Part shown: positions 25,363-33,839 of the stretch, piece after piece | How positions within the stretch are numbered: the stretch's first letter is position 1 | How the letters are laid out: every line of letters starts with the position of its first letter | Assembly: GCA_018657525.1 (NCBI GenBank) | Contig: JABHWZ010000002.1 | Location: 148,590-212,589 of the forward strand | Direction: 5' to 3' | Origin: an archaeon | GTDB lineage: Archaea; Nanobdellota; Nanobdellia; Pacearchaeales; GW2011-AR1 | Length of the DNA: 64,000 nt | Program-made: the position numbers and the translations under genes | The notes under the pieces: generated by a model | Database searches by the model: none | Told to the model about the DNA's origin: nothing | The model's input: the letters and a program-made list of their open reading frames with translations, nothing else

Positions 25363-25911
25363 ATGCAAAGATTAGATGGATTAATAAACCTTCAAGAATT
25401 CGAAATAGTCGAAACTGAATTATATTTAGCAGGAATACCTATGAAGGTAAATACTGAAGATACTAGATTTTCAACAGTTATGGGTCAACTGGGAGACTGG
25501 AAATTTATTAGAGGAAATTATTGGATGGCTTCTGCTCCTGCAGGAGAAGGATTACCATTAAATGCAGCCAGAGAACTATCTAATAAAAATTATCCTATCA
25601 TAAATAGTGATCTTCGATCAGTGGGGTTAGTTGCCCGCTTTTTAATAAAGAGCAAAGATACAGATCCAACTCATGAAGGGGCGGGACATTATGATTCTGA
25701 AGGACGTCAATTATTGTTAGATCCAGATGGAGAGCAAGAGAGGCTGTTTGCAACAAATTTTCATTTTCAAGAAATTGCAAAATTATACCACTTTGTGAAA
25801 GATCAAGAGACTTTTGATCAACTAACTGCAAAATCAACAGTAGACACTTACCACATAGATAATCAAGTAGGTTTAAACGAACTAGCCCGAGTTATTAGAG
25901 AATCTCAATAA
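25363..25911 (+). CDS. Hypothetical protein
   Basis: The 182-residue soluble product has no signal peptide or membrane helix and no recognised family. It contains 'THEGAGHYDSEGRQLLLDPDGEQERLF', whose His/Glu arrangement is not a standard HExxH. A TATA-like CTTTATAAATT lies about 30 bp upstream, so it has its own promoter between two secreted-protein genes. Confidence 0.55.
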   Translation: MQRLDGLINLQEFEIVETELYLAGIPMKVNTEDTRFSTVMGQLGDWKFIRGNYWMASAPAGEGLPLNAARELSNKNYPIINSDLRSVGLVARFLIKSKDTDPTHEGAGHYDSEGRQLLLDPDGEQERLFATNFHFQEIAKLYHFVKDQETFDQLTAKSTVDTYHIDNQVGLNELARVIRESQ

Positions 25912-25950
25912 CCCAAAAAACTTTATTAACCCTCTTTCTTTAATCTTTTT

Positions 25951-27165
25951 ATGAAAAAGAGTTTACTATTCGCCCTGCTTTTATTACTCCCTTTAACTTC
26001 GGCAATTGAATTCAATATTAATTCAGAATATTCTCAAGGAGGAGCAATTTTAACAACGATTTCTGGAAACTTTCAGGAAACTTTAACAGAAGAAAATATA
26101 TTATTTTACAGAGGGCATGTCCGTGCACCTTTCAATTACGAATTAAAAAAAATCAAAGACATTTATTATCTTTATGTAAACCTCTTAGATAAATCCCCCA
26201 ATAATTATTCAATTGTTTTAGAAGAGATAGAATATTTACAAGGAAACAAAATTCTCAACGAAAACATACAAAGAAATTTTTCAATAACAAACGCAACTGT
26301 GGACTTTACAATAAATTCTGGGGCAATAATAACTGAAGATGATTTTTCAATAACTATCCAAAACTTACAAGATAAAAAAATAAGTGTCGCCTCAGATTAT
26401 ATAATTTCAACAACAACTGACCTTTATTCAGGCGAAATAAAAACTTTAGATTTTGAAATTGTCGAGGCTATTCCATCCGAAATTCAAACATTGAAATTAT
26501 CTTCTAGCACAACAACTTATGAAATCCCAATTTATGTTTTAGAAAAACCCCGAGGACAAACTCCAGTAAAGTTTGAATTTGACATATCTTCTCTGAATGT
26601 AAGTTTAGATTTAAATAAAAATACAACAAGGACAATCTATGTGAAAAACACAGGAGAAGAAACAATTTTCCAAGTTAAATTATCTTTAGACGATGAATTA
26701 GAAAGATATGCCCAGCTTTCAAAATACGAATTATTTAATTTAAGTTCTGACTTTTTATATCCTGTAGAATTAACAATTGTTTCAGGAGATTTGCCAGACA
26801 AGATTCTCGAAAATTTAACTGCGTTCTCAGCAGGAGTAGAAATTATTCTGCCGATAAATTTAACAATTTTTCCAGGAATTGTAGAAGAAGTTACAACAGA
26901 AAAATCATGTTCTGAAATTGGGGGAGCAACATGTAGTGCTAATGCCTGCGACGGGATAATTGAAATTGTCGAAGGTAAAAATTGTTGTTTAGGGTTGTGT
27001 GAAGAGGAAACTAGCGAGGGAGGAACTTCATTTAAATTAATCGGATGGATTCTTTTAGTAGTTTTAATTTTAGTTGGAATCTTATTTTATTTTAAGAAAT
27101 TTCGAGGCGCAAAAGCGCCAGCAAAAGGTGCGGCAAAACTTTTGGCAAAGATGAAAAAAGAATGA
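25951..27165 (+). CDS. Secreted, C-terminally anchored beta-rich protein
   Basis: The 404-residue product has a signal peptide (1-18) and a long beta-sandwich-like exterior with many N-x-S/T sites (about 20-320). A compact Cys module (CSEIGGATCSANAC...GKNCCLGLC, about 325-350), a membrane helix (about 362-384) and a short Lys/Ala tail follow. The Cys module resembles those just before the membrane helix of the 23504-25291 protein, so the two may share an attachment or partner. Family unknown. Confidence 0.65.
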   Translation: MKKSLLFALLLLLPLTSAIEFNINSEYSQGGAILTTISGNFQETLTEENILFYRGHVRAPFNYELKKIKDIYYLYVNLLDKSPNNYSIVLEEIEYLQGNKILNENIQRNFSITNATVDFTINSGAIITEDDFSITIQNLQDKKISVASDYIISTTTDLYSGEIKTLDFEIVEAIPSEIQTLKLSSSTTTYEIPIYVLEKPRGQTPVKFEFDISSLNVSLDLNKNTTRTIYVKNTGEETIFQVKLSLDDELERYAQLSKYELFNLSSDFLYPVELTIVSGDLPDKILENLTAFSAGVEIILPINLTIFPGIVEEVTTEKSCSEIGGATCSANACDGIIEIVEGKNCCLGLCEEETSEGGTSFKLIGWILLVVLILVGILFYFKKFRGAKAPAKGAAKLLAKMKKE

Positions 27166-27222
27166 TTTTCTTGAATTAAAAACTACCTAAATCTTTATAA
27201 ATAAAACTTTAGTTGAAAAATT

Positions 27223-27528
27223 ATGAAAAAAGAATCTATGAATACTCTTTATGGATTTGGTGCAGGAGTTTTAGCTGCACTAGTTGGAAATTATGTTTCT
27301 GGATGGAGTCCTTTTGTTGAACATAGAATTCCTCAAGTAGAACAAGTTCAAGAAGGATTTATAGCGCCAAGTAAACTTGAAGTTAAATGCAGAGATCTAG
27401 ATAAAAACGGAGAATCAGAAACATATGTTCAAATTGGAGAAATACCTTATGCTTTAAGAATGGTGGACGGAAAACCAGTTTTATCTAAATATGAAGTTCG
27501 ACCAGCAGAAATAGAATATAGGGAATAA
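27223..27528 (+). CDS. Small membrane-anchored hypothetical protein
   Basis: A 101-residue protein with one N-terminal hydrophobic helix (about residues 8-26, 'LYGFGAGVLAALVGNYVSGW') and a soluble C-terminal part. A TATA-like CTTTATAAATA lies about 27 bp upstream. Function unknown. Confidence 0.55.
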   Translation: MKKESMNTLYGFGAGVLAALVGNYVSGWSPFVEHRIPQVEQVQEGFIAPSKLEVKCRDLDKNGESETYVQIGEIPYALRMVDGKPVLSKYEVRPAEIEYRE

Positions 27529-27542
27529 ATCTAACTTTCTAA

Positions 27543-28013
27543 TTATTTCTTCTCTTCAGAATTCTCTTTTTTAGGTTCATATTTTTCTTCAAGTTCTCTA
27601 ATCCTACGTTGCATTTTCGCACTCTGCATCTGAAGAACTCTCGCAACTTCATCATAACCATGAAGCTTTCTAACTAACTCGTTCAGAATTTCATTCCATC
27701 CATTATTTTCCAGAGTAATAAATTCCGGAGAAATAATCTCAATGTGTGCCGGCATATACTTAAACATTAATTCTGCCAAAAGTAAAACTTCCTCAACTTC
27801 AATCTCTATTTCTGCAAAAGTCGTATAAAACTCTTTTGAATCTTTCATTAAGACTGGCTCTTTAATTTTCTCGCCGATAATTTTAACTCCTTTTTCCTCG
27901 CTCATTTTTTTAATTAAACCCTCCAGCGTAGCAGTCAAATGTTCAGGGGGTTTTCCAATTACTTCTAGAATCAATCTTGCCCTAACGTTTTTTGTTTCAT
28001 TCATCGAACTCAT
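27543..28013 (-). CDS. Hypothetical conserved-looking protein with coiled-coil tail
   Basis: The ATG at 28013 (MSSMNETKNVRARLILEVIGKPPEHLTATLEGLIKKM) gives 156 residues. The N-terminal half has alternating strand/helix (ACT- or ferredoxin-like texture) and the C-terminal 50 residues are a charged coiled coil. It overlaps the upstream ComEA-like gene by 17 bp and is probably translated with it. Family not named. Confidence 0.6.
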   Translation of the reverse strand: MSSMNETKNVRARLILEVIGKPPEHLTATLEGLIKKMSEEKGVKIIGEKIKEPVLMKDSKEFYTTFAEIEIEVEEVLLLAELMFKYMPAHIEIISPEFITLENNGWNEILNELVRKLHGYDEVARVLQMQSAKMQRRIRELEEKYEPKKENSEEKK

Positions 28014-28548
28014 TTTGATCTTCTTTTTTTGGTTTATATTTAACAATAGATAATATCGCCAGCAAAATACAGAATATAACCAGACCGTATATCGCGCGTT
28101 TATTTCCTAACCCTTCAGAATTTTCCTCGCTTTTTATAGTTTGTGGCATTAAATTAATCGCTTCAATTCGTGCTTCTTCTTGCTCAACTTTTTTATCTGC
28201 AAAATTTTTAAGTTCATTTAAATTATCCTCTTCTGATTCCGGCTTAACTTCAGAATCACTCTGCTCCTTAACAGGTTCAGTAACTTCCGAACTCACACAT
28301 GCCAGCCCCTGACTTTTTATTCTTTCTAAAGTTGCAGGTCCAATTCCATAAGCATTTGTTAAATCATCTAAACTTTCATATTGCCGCGCATCAATAATGG
28401 CCTGCGCCTTTGCTGGTCCAATTCCTGTAATTTCATCAAGTTCAGAAAGCGAAGCTGAATTAACATCAATCTGATTTCCGGAACATTCCGCCACTACTAA
28501 TTGAAATAAAAATATTGCGAGGAAAAATAAAATCAATTTCTTCATCAA
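27997..28548 (-). CDS. ComEA-like helix-hairpin-helix protein, membrane-anchored
   Basis: The 183-residue product has a signal peptide (1-20). Tandem helix-hairpin-helix motifs follow (about 25-85: 'IDVNSASLSELDEITGIGPAKAQAIIDAR' and 'SLDDLTNAYGIGPATLERI'), then an acidic linker and a C-terminal membrane helix (about 153-172). HhH motifs of this type bind DNA non-specifically; in bacteria ComEA captures DNA for uptake. Here it would present the DNA-binding part outside the membrane. Role in DNA capture is inference. Confidence 0.8.
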   Translation of the reverse strand: MMKKLILFFLAIFLFQLVVAECSGNQIDVNSASLSELDEITGIGPAKAQAIIDARQYESLDDLTNAYGIGPATLERIKSQGLACVSSEVTEPVKEQSDSEVKPESEEDNLNELKNFADKKVEQEEARIEAINLMPQTIKSEENSEGLGNKRAIYGLVIFCILLAILSIVKYKPKKEDQNEFDE

Positions 28549-28618
28549 TTGATAAAAATAAAGAATGTTTTAAATTTTATTGTGATAGTTTTTTAAAGTT
28601 TAAATGAATTAGAAAATT

Positions 28619-29572
28619 ATGAATAAAAGTAATGTTGATAGATTAGTGGAAGAAATTCGCTTACGTCATGATAGAGAAAGGGTTAAAGAAAATCTCCGTG
28701 CAGTGTATAAAGCTCGCCCAAAGTATATTTTTTTAACTGAAACTGGCGCCATACCTACCGGTGAGCTTTTGAAAGAAGCAATGAAAATTATGCTCCCAAA
28801 AAGGGACGTTCCCCTGTTTTATAGAATGGATCCTAGAAGATTAATGCAGTATTTTGATGACTGGGAGCCCCTTTTGTATCAGCCAGAATGGGCGTTAAAG
28901 GATATGACAAAAGAAGTAAATATTGCAAATGCAGAAAAAACTAAAATGGAGGAATATTTAAGAAAAAGGATTAAGGACACAAGTGCCCCTATTGTTATTT
29001 ATGATGATGAAATCGCAACGGGGGTTTCTATGTACCAGCTAGAGAAACTTCTTCTAAGGCCTTCTGCGGGAGGATTAGGGGAGGAGTTTAAATGCTCAAA
29101 TGTTGAGAGGATTAATAGCATAGCTTCGGGGGGAATGAGTTATCCTATTGCGAAGATTACTGAAAAATGTAACATTCCCGGTTCTTTTGGAGGAGGGTCA
29201 CCAAATATTCCATTCACGCAAGGAGACCGTATCCGTTTCACTGGCAGTATTAAAAGGGGGAAGTCGGAAATAAAATTAAAAAATGGAGAATTTTTGAATG
29301 TTAGTTCAAAAGAAATTGCCACCGCCTATAAACAATTTGGTAGAGAAGTAGGTCAAGAACTTCACGAAGAATTAGAAAGACAAAAATCTCTAGAACAAAA
29401 AGTAACTTCAGTTATAGCAACTCTTGGTTTGGGAGCAGGAATCTTTTTTCTTCAATCTAATCTAACCGGAAATGCAATATCAAATTTTTCTAATAATACT
29501 AATTCTTTTATTGGCATTGGGTCATTAGCTATGGGATTAATTGCAGGATTTTTTTGGTTAAGAAAAAAGTAG
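28619..29572 (+). CDS. Phosphoribosyltransferase-like protein with C-terminal membrane segments
   Basis: The 317-residue product has 'APIVIYDDEIATGVSM' (D129-D130, T134-G135), closely matching the PRPP-binding loop of type I phosphoribosyltransferases. Helices lie on both sides, followed by a Gly/Ser-rich region. The last 60 residues hold two hydrophobic helices (about 262-278 and 295-313) separated by an Asn-rich loop. A cytosolic PRTase domain tethered to the membrane is unusual. Substrate cannot be told from sequence. Confidence 0.55.
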   Translation: MNKSNVDRLVEEIRLRHDRERVKENLRAVYKARPKYIFLTETGAIPTGELLKEAMKIMLPKRDVPLFYRMDPRRLMQYFDDWEPLLYQPEWALKDMTKEVNIANAEKTKMEEYLRKRIKDTSAPIVIYDDEIATGVSMYQLEKLLLRPSAGGLGEEFKCSNVERINSIASGGMSYPIAKITEKCNIPGSFGGGSPNIPFTQGDRIRFTGSIKRGKSEIKLKNGEFLNVSSKEIATAYKQFGREVGQELHEELERQKSLEQKVTSVIATLGLGAGIFFLQSNLTGNAISNFSNNTNSFIGIGSLAMGLIAGFFWLRKK

Positions 29573-29586
29573 TTTAAAAATATTTG

Positions 29587-30129
29587 TTACATTCCATACC
29601 TTTCTTTAAAATCAACATATTCAACTTCGATTCTTCGTCCAACTTGTTTTTGTTTTGCAACCCAAATTTCTGAAAAAGTTACATGTTTCAAATACCAACG
29701 ACATTTTTCTTTTTCAATTTTTGAAAGAATTCCATTCATCTTGACTTCCACCCCAATTACACTGTAAATCCCCTCAGAAATTTGTTTAATAGAAATAAAA
29801 TCTGGGAAGCCAGTGCCAATTGTCATAACTTTTGAAAACGGATTAAACTTTCTTTTTGCTGGAATAATCTTGCCTTTTTCAAAATCTTCTTCTGATTCAA
29901 ATTCAATATTATTTGACCATTTATCTACAACTCTCCCTTTCTCTTCTAAATCCTTTCGCACTTTTAATTCAAATCGCGCTCCGCGCGCTCGTGAAATCCT
30001 TCCTCTTTTTATATTTGTTTTTTTCTTGAAATTACAATTTCCTTTTTCATCCCACGCTGTTTCATAATTCTCTGCATCCCCTGCCTTTTCAATTAAATCC
30101 ATAACTCTTTCTTTATCAACTTTTTTCAT
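29587..30129 (-). CDS. PD-(D/E)xK nuclease-like protein
   Basis: The 180-residue product has 'RGARFELKVRKDLEEKG' (helix with E54), 'GTGFPDFISIKQ' (P109-D110) and 'SVIGVEVKM' (E128-x-K130), the order of a PD-(D/E)xK restriction/Holliday-junction-resolvase-type fold. No partner methylase is nearby. Could be a repair or resolvase-like nuclease; activity inferred. Confidence 0.6.
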   Translation of the reverse strand: MKKVDKERVMDLIEKAGDAENYETAWDEKGNCNFKKKTNIKRGRISRARGARFELKVRKDLEEKGRVVDKWSNNIEFESEEDFEKGKIIPAKRKFNPFSKVMTIGTGFPDFISIKQISEGIYSVIGVEVKMNGILSKIEKEKCRWYLKHVTFSEIWVAKQKQVGRRIEVEYVDFKERYGM

Positions 30130-30189
30130 TTTCTCTAAGAAATTTAGTATTAAGTGGTATTTAAGTTTTAATTTTCTAAAATAATAAAC

Positions 30190-30221
30190 GCTAATATCTT
30201 TTAATATTAAAAGATATTAGC
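30190..30221. promoter_or_regulatory. Perfect 32-bp palindrome
   Basis: A 16-bp arm (GCTAATATCTTTTAAT) is followed directly by its exact reverse complement. It lies in the 206-bp gap between the divergent nuclease-like gene (start 30129) and HTH-NTase gene (start 30336). Function may be an operator, a cruciform or a hairpin at an RNA end. Confidence 0.6.
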
Positions 30222-30267
30222 AAACAAACTATATAAAGATATTCTCAGGAGATAAATAAACGAATAA

Positions 30268-30303
30268 TGCCAAAAAATGGCAACATACTGCCAAAAAATG
30301 GCA
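30268..30303. promoter_or_regulatory. Two 15-bp palindromic repeats with 21-bp spacing, probable operator
   Basis: TGCCAAAAAATGGCA occurs at 30268-30282 and 30289-30303. Each is an inverted pair TGCCA/TGGCA around five A. The 21-bp spacing (two helical turns) places both on one DNA face. A TATA-like CTTTAAATAG follows directly (about 30306-30315), 21 bp before the start of the HTH-NTase gene. Likely a tandem autoregulatory operator. Confidence 0.65.
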
Positions 30304-30335
30304 ACCTTTAAATAGTCTCTTTTTTGTATATTTGT

Positions 30336-30908
30336 ATGGAAGCAAAAGAAAAAGTATATTTGGCCTATTTAGAATTAAAACAAGATAAACTTTATTTTAA
30401 TCAATTAAAAGAACACACTCATTTATCAAATAGTTCTTTACAAAATGTTCTTATCAAATTTACAGAATTAGGAATTTTAAAAATAGATAAAACGAAATCA
30501 AATGTATTCTATCAAATAAAAAATAAAAAATTATTTTCTTTAGAGTTTTCTAAAATTGCTCTAGAAAAATTCAACCAACTTCATTTAGAGGTAAAAGTTC
30601 CATTAAAAAATTTCTTAAAAAAAGTACAAGATAATATTTTTACAATAATCCTTTTTGGTTCAGCATCAAAAAAAGAAGAGCAGAAAGAGAGCGACATAGA
30701 CATATTAATTGTAACAGATAAAAAAACTAATTTTGAATCATTAAGAAAAGAAATAAACCAATCTTCAAATCACCCACTATCAATCTTCAAATGTTCTGTG
30801 GGTCAATTAATTCAAAATAAAGATCCAGTGATAATCCAGGCAAGGAAATATGGATTTCCAATTTACAAGGAACAAAATTTTTATGAGGTTTTGTTAAATG
30901 AATATTAA
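30336..30908 (+). CDS. HTH-fused nucleotidyltransferase (antitoxin-type)
   Basis: From the ATG at 30336 (MEAKEKVYLAYLELKQDKLYFNQLKEHTHLSNSSLQNVLIKF) the first 65 residues form a winged helix. Then comes a minimal nucleotidyltransferase core with G108-S109...D120-I-D122 (FGSASKKEEQKESDID). It overlaps the HEPN gene by 11 bp. Same architecture as the 20265-20834 protein but with little sequence identity. Predicted self-regulating antitoxin. Confidence 0.8.
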   Translation: MEAKEKVYLAYLELKQDKLYFNQLKEHTHLSNSSLQNVLIKFTELGILKIDKTKSNVFYQIKNKKLFSLEFSKIALEKFNQLHLEVKVPLKNFLKKVQDNIFTIILFGSASKKEEQKESDIDILIVTDKKTNFESLRKEINQSSNHPLSIFKCSVGQLIQNKDPVIIQARKYGFPIYKEQNFYEVLLNEY

Positions 30909-31398
30909 AAAACTATTCTTAGATAGGAATTATTTGGATAACCAGATAAAATTTTTTATTGAGAATAAACAGATTAAAAGTATTAAATCAAATCCTGAGC
31001 TGGTTCAGTCTCACATAGAAAAAGCAAAACATAATCTGGGATTTTTTAAATTAAACAAGAAGTATAGCGAATACAAAGATTGGCAAATTGTTTCTCTATA
31101 TTATTCTCTTTATCATGCTTCTTTGGCATTAATCACGCATAGAAATTATTCCTCAAAAAATCACTCAGCAACAATCCTCCTTTTAATTAGAGAATATTCT
31201 ATCTCTGAGGACCAAGCAAATTTAATTAATGAACTCTCTCTGGGCAAGAGTGATGCAGAATTATATACCAATCTAAAACAAGATAGACATGATGCAAGTT
31301 ATTCAACAGATATAAAGTTTACCAAGGAATTAATCGAAGATTATCAAAGAGATGTAATAAAATTTATCAACAAGACAGAGGAGCTCATCAATCAATAA
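30898..31398 (+). CDS. HEPN-domain protein, partner of HTH-NTase
   Basis: A 166-residue helical protein with 'SLYYSLYHASLALIT' and 'RHDASYS' (R130-H131...Y135), the pattern of HEPN proteins paired with nucleotidyltransferases. Overlaps the NTase gene by 11 bp. Presumed toxin or effector of the fourth NTase/HEPN pair in the window. Confidence 0.75.
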   Translation: MNIKKLFLDRNYLDNQIKFFIENKQIKSIKSNPELVQSHIEKAKHNLGFFKLNKKYSEYKDWQIVSLYYSLYHASLALITHRNYSSKNHSATILLLIREYSISEDQANLINELSLGKSDAELYTNLKQDRHDASYSTDIKFTKELIEDYQRDVIKFINKTEELINQ

Positions 31399-31417
31399 TT
31401 TTTCTTTATTAAATTAT

Positions 31418-31618
31418 CTACCAAGTCCGAGTTTTCCGTCCCAACTGATTCGCTCGCATAGTTCGCCTATGAAAGTAAGGTTTAGAATTATTTTCTAATC
31501 TAACTTTTATTTCTTTCCTTGTTTCCCAACTTCTTTCTCTTTCTTCTTCCCAAAAAAGTTTAATATCTAGATTATCCCAATGATATATTCCCAGATAAAG
31601 ATAACAACCAGGCCACAT
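31418..31618 (-). CDS. Small basic hypothetical protein
   Basis: A 66-residue frame starting at the base after the histone stop; Trp/Tyr-rich N-terminus and very basic C-terminal half. Contiguity with histone and lysS suggests co-transcription. It has no recognised family and could be a chance frame in the 3' untranslated region. Confidence 0.4.
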   Translation of the reverse strand: MWPGCYLYLGIYHWDNLDIKLFWEEERERSWETRKEIKVRLENNSKPYFHRRTMRANQLGRKTRTW

Positions 31619-31804
31619 TTACAAATCCCGCGCTTGTAAGGTCCGTCTTCCGTTTGCTTTCGCCCGCTGTATTGCCTCAACTAGAATCCCCTCAACTTTT
31701 CTATCAAGCGCTGTCTCAACTTCATCAGCAACAGATGAAACAGAATTCTCCTTATCCAACTCTTTCACCGCTTTTCGAATATTAGATTTTATAATCAATG
31801 CCAT
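31619..31804 (-). CDS. Archaeal histone
   Basis: The 61-residue histone fold has 'SVSSVADEVETALDRKVEGILVEAIQRAKANGRRTLQARDL', matching HMf-type histones (helices 2-3, loop with RRT before the last helix). It is slightly shorter at the N-terminus than the usual 66-69 residues. It packs DNA as dimers or longer filaments. The start overlaps the lysS stop by one base, so it is translated after LysRS. Confidence 0.9.
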   Translation of the reverse strand: MALIIKSNIRKAVKELDKENSVSSVADEVETALDRKVEGILVEAIQRAKANGRRTLQARDL

Positions 31805-33285
31805 TATTTTTTGCCTTTCTTTCTACTTATACTTTCTTTATTAATTTCCGGTTTCATAAATGGAAACGTCAAAACATCCCGAATTGAATTCTGATTTGTC
31901 AAAAGCATCATGATTCTTTCAATCCCAAAACCAACTCCATAAGCAGGAGGCATTCCATGTTCAAGCGCATTCACAAAATCATTATCTGTTTGCATTGCTT
32001 CTTTATTTCCTTTCTCTCTTTCTTCTTCTTGTTCTTTAAAATGTTCAGCTTGCAAAGCAGGATCATTCAATTCTGAATAAGCTCTAGCCAATTCCATCCC
32101 CCCAATAAACGGTTGGAAAATTTCCGCCTTAGTTGGGTCCCCTCTTTTAGGTTTCGCCAAAGGAGCAAGTTCAATTGGATAATCAGTTAAAAAAGTTGGT
32201 TGAATTAATTTATCTCTAAAAGTTTTCATTAATTCATCTGCAATATTTCCTTTTGTGATTCCATCCTCCTCAATTCCATGTTTCTTTGCCATTTTTTTTG
32301 CGTCACTATCAGTTTTAATTTTAGAAACATCTTCTTTCAAATATTTTTTAATTGCTTCTGCAAGAGTCAAAGTTTCCCATTTAGAAATATCAATTTTATT
32401 TCCTTGATATTCAAAAGTATATTTTCCAAAAACTTGTTTAACAATATATTTCAAAAACTCTTTTACCATTCTCATTCCTTCGTTATAATCTGCATAACCT
32501 TGATACCATTCAATTGTCATGTGCTCTGGATTATGGCTTCTGTCAACTCCTTCATTCCTGAACTTTTTAGTAATTTCATAAACTCTATCAAATCCTCCAA
32601 CTAAAGCTTTTTTTAAATAAAGTTCTGGAGCAATACTCAAGTAAACATCTGAATCAAAAGCATTACAGTGCGTCTTAAACGGAGTCGCTGCTGCTCCTCC
32701 ATAAATGCTTTGAAGCAACGGAGTTTCTATCTCAATAAAATTATTTATTTTCATAAATTCTCTCATAGCTTCCATTAGTTTACTTCTAATTAAAAATATA
32801 TTTTTTACCTCTGGATTTATAGCTAAATCTAAATATCTTTTTCTGTATTTTTCTTCATCATCCTGTAAACCGTGCCATTTTTCCGGAAGAGGTTTAATTG
32901 CTTTGCTTAAAAGTTCAACAGATTTAATTAAAATAGAAATCTGCCCAGTTTTTGTTTTGATTATTTTTCCTTCCACCCCAATAATATCTCCCGCATCAAT
33001 ATATTTTTTAAAGAATTTTCTAACTTTCTCAGAAGTCTCTCCTTGCTGTAAAACAATTTGGACATCTCCAGAAATATCTCTTAAATTTGCAAATGCAATT
33101 TTTCCCAAATCTCTTTTAATAATAATCCTCCCCGCGGTTTTAACTTTAGATCCAACTTTAGAATTTGAACATTCTTCTGTATTTTGCTTTTTATCAAATT
33201 TATAACCATATGGCTCGATTCCTTCAGCTCTAAGTTCATCTCGCTTTCGAATTCTTTCTCCAATAATTTGTTTCTCTCGTCCCAT
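31804..33285 (-). CDS. lysS: Lysyl-tRNA synthetase, class II
   Basis: The ATG at 33285 (MGREKQIIGERIRKRDELRAEGIEPYGYKF) gives 493 residues, normal for class II LysRS. The frame is open further upstream but that part is out of character. The N-terminal OB-fold anticodon domain precedes the catalytic domain: motif 2 'KFRNEGVDRSHNPEHMTIEWYQGYADY', 'GGMELARAYSELNDP', and motif 3 'GVGFGIERIMMLLTNQNSIRDVLTFPFMKP'. It charges tRNA-Lys. Many archaea use the unrelated class I enzyme, so the class II form is worth noting. Heads a lysS-histone transcript. Confidence 0.95.
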   Translation of the reverse strand: MGREKQIIGERIRKRDELRAEGIEPYGYKFDKKQNTEECSNSKVGSKVKTAGRIIIKRDLGKIAFANLRDISGDVQIVLQQGETSEKVRKFFKKYIDAGDIIGVEGKIIKTKTGQISILIKSVELLSKAIKPLPEKWHGLQDDEEKYRKRYLDLAINPEVKNIFLIRSKLMEAMREFMKINNFIEIETPLLQSIYGGAAATPFKTHCNAFDSDVYLSIAPELYLKKALVGGFDRVYEITKKFRNEGVDRSHNPEHMTIEWYQGYADYNEGMRMVKEFLKYIVKQVFGKYTFEYQGNKIDISKWETLTLAEAIKKYLKEDVSKIKTDSDAKKMAKKHGIEEDGITKGNIADELMKTFRDKLIQPTFLTDYPIELAPLAKPKRGDPTKAEIFQPFIGGMELARAYSELNDPALQAEHFKEQEEEREKGNKEAMQTDNDFVNALEHGMPPAYGVGFGIERIMMLLTNQNSIRDVLTFPFMKPEINKESISRKKGKK

Positions 33286-33307
33286 ATGTAGAAATAAGAA
33301 AAAGGGT

Positions 33308-33793
33308 TTAAATAATTGTTGGATTAGAATCGTCAGTGGTCTTTTTCTTGCGGGCAAGATGACTAGCCATCCCAATTGCATAAATTACTGGCATTGATTC
33401 CTCTTCAAGTTGATTATGATTTTTTACCTGAAGTATTCTTCCATTTCTTGCAACCACTCCAATGCTCATCATTGATTCTTCTGGGATACTTAAGATTCCC
33501 CTTAATCTCCAATTTTTTATAAAGGGAAATTCTCTAACAAATCCGTTAAATCTAGCATTCCCTCTTTTTTCTATTTTCGAATACCAAACCTCCCCCTCTG
33601 GTTCACCAATTTCTAGGGGGTGAATTTTAAATGCATATCTCCCTGTAGGATCATTAAGATTGATAAATGCTCCCTGAGTCTCAGCCGCATAATCTAATTT
33701 TAATTCTCTGTAGAATAAACTATCAGAATAAAAAGTTTTATGTGTTCTCAATGCTTGATAAAAATCTCCCATTAAATTTACTATTTCTTTCAT
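33308..33793 (-). CDS. Hypothetical protein
   Basis: A 161-residue soluble protein with mixed strand/helix and no recognised motif. It begins MKEIVNLMGDFYQALRTHKTFYSDSLFYREL and ends in a basic tail (LARKKKTTDDSNPTII). Lies 22 bp upstream of lysS on the same strand. Function unknown. Confidence 0.6.
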   Translation of the reverse strand: MKEIVNLMGDFYQALRTHKTFYSDSLFYRELKLDYAAETQGAFINLNDPTGRYAFKIHPLEIGEPEGEVWYSKIEKRGNARFNGFVREFPFIKNWRLRGILSIPEESMMSIGVVARNGRILQVKNHNQLEEESMPVIYAIGMASHLARKKKTTDDSNPTII

Positions 33794-33839
33794 AATTCAT
33801 TCTACAAGTTTTTATTTAAAAAGTTAATTGTTTTGCAGA

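Noticed and set aside
25363-25911. HEGAGH as a zinc-protease motif
   Set aside because: The spacing has three residues between Glu and the second His rather than two, and no other protease feature is visible.
30268-30303. Short repeats as a CRISPR remnant
   Set aside because: Only two 15-bp palindromic copies, spaced 21 bp start to start with a 6-bp gap, beside a TATA box; an operator explains them better and no cas genes are present.
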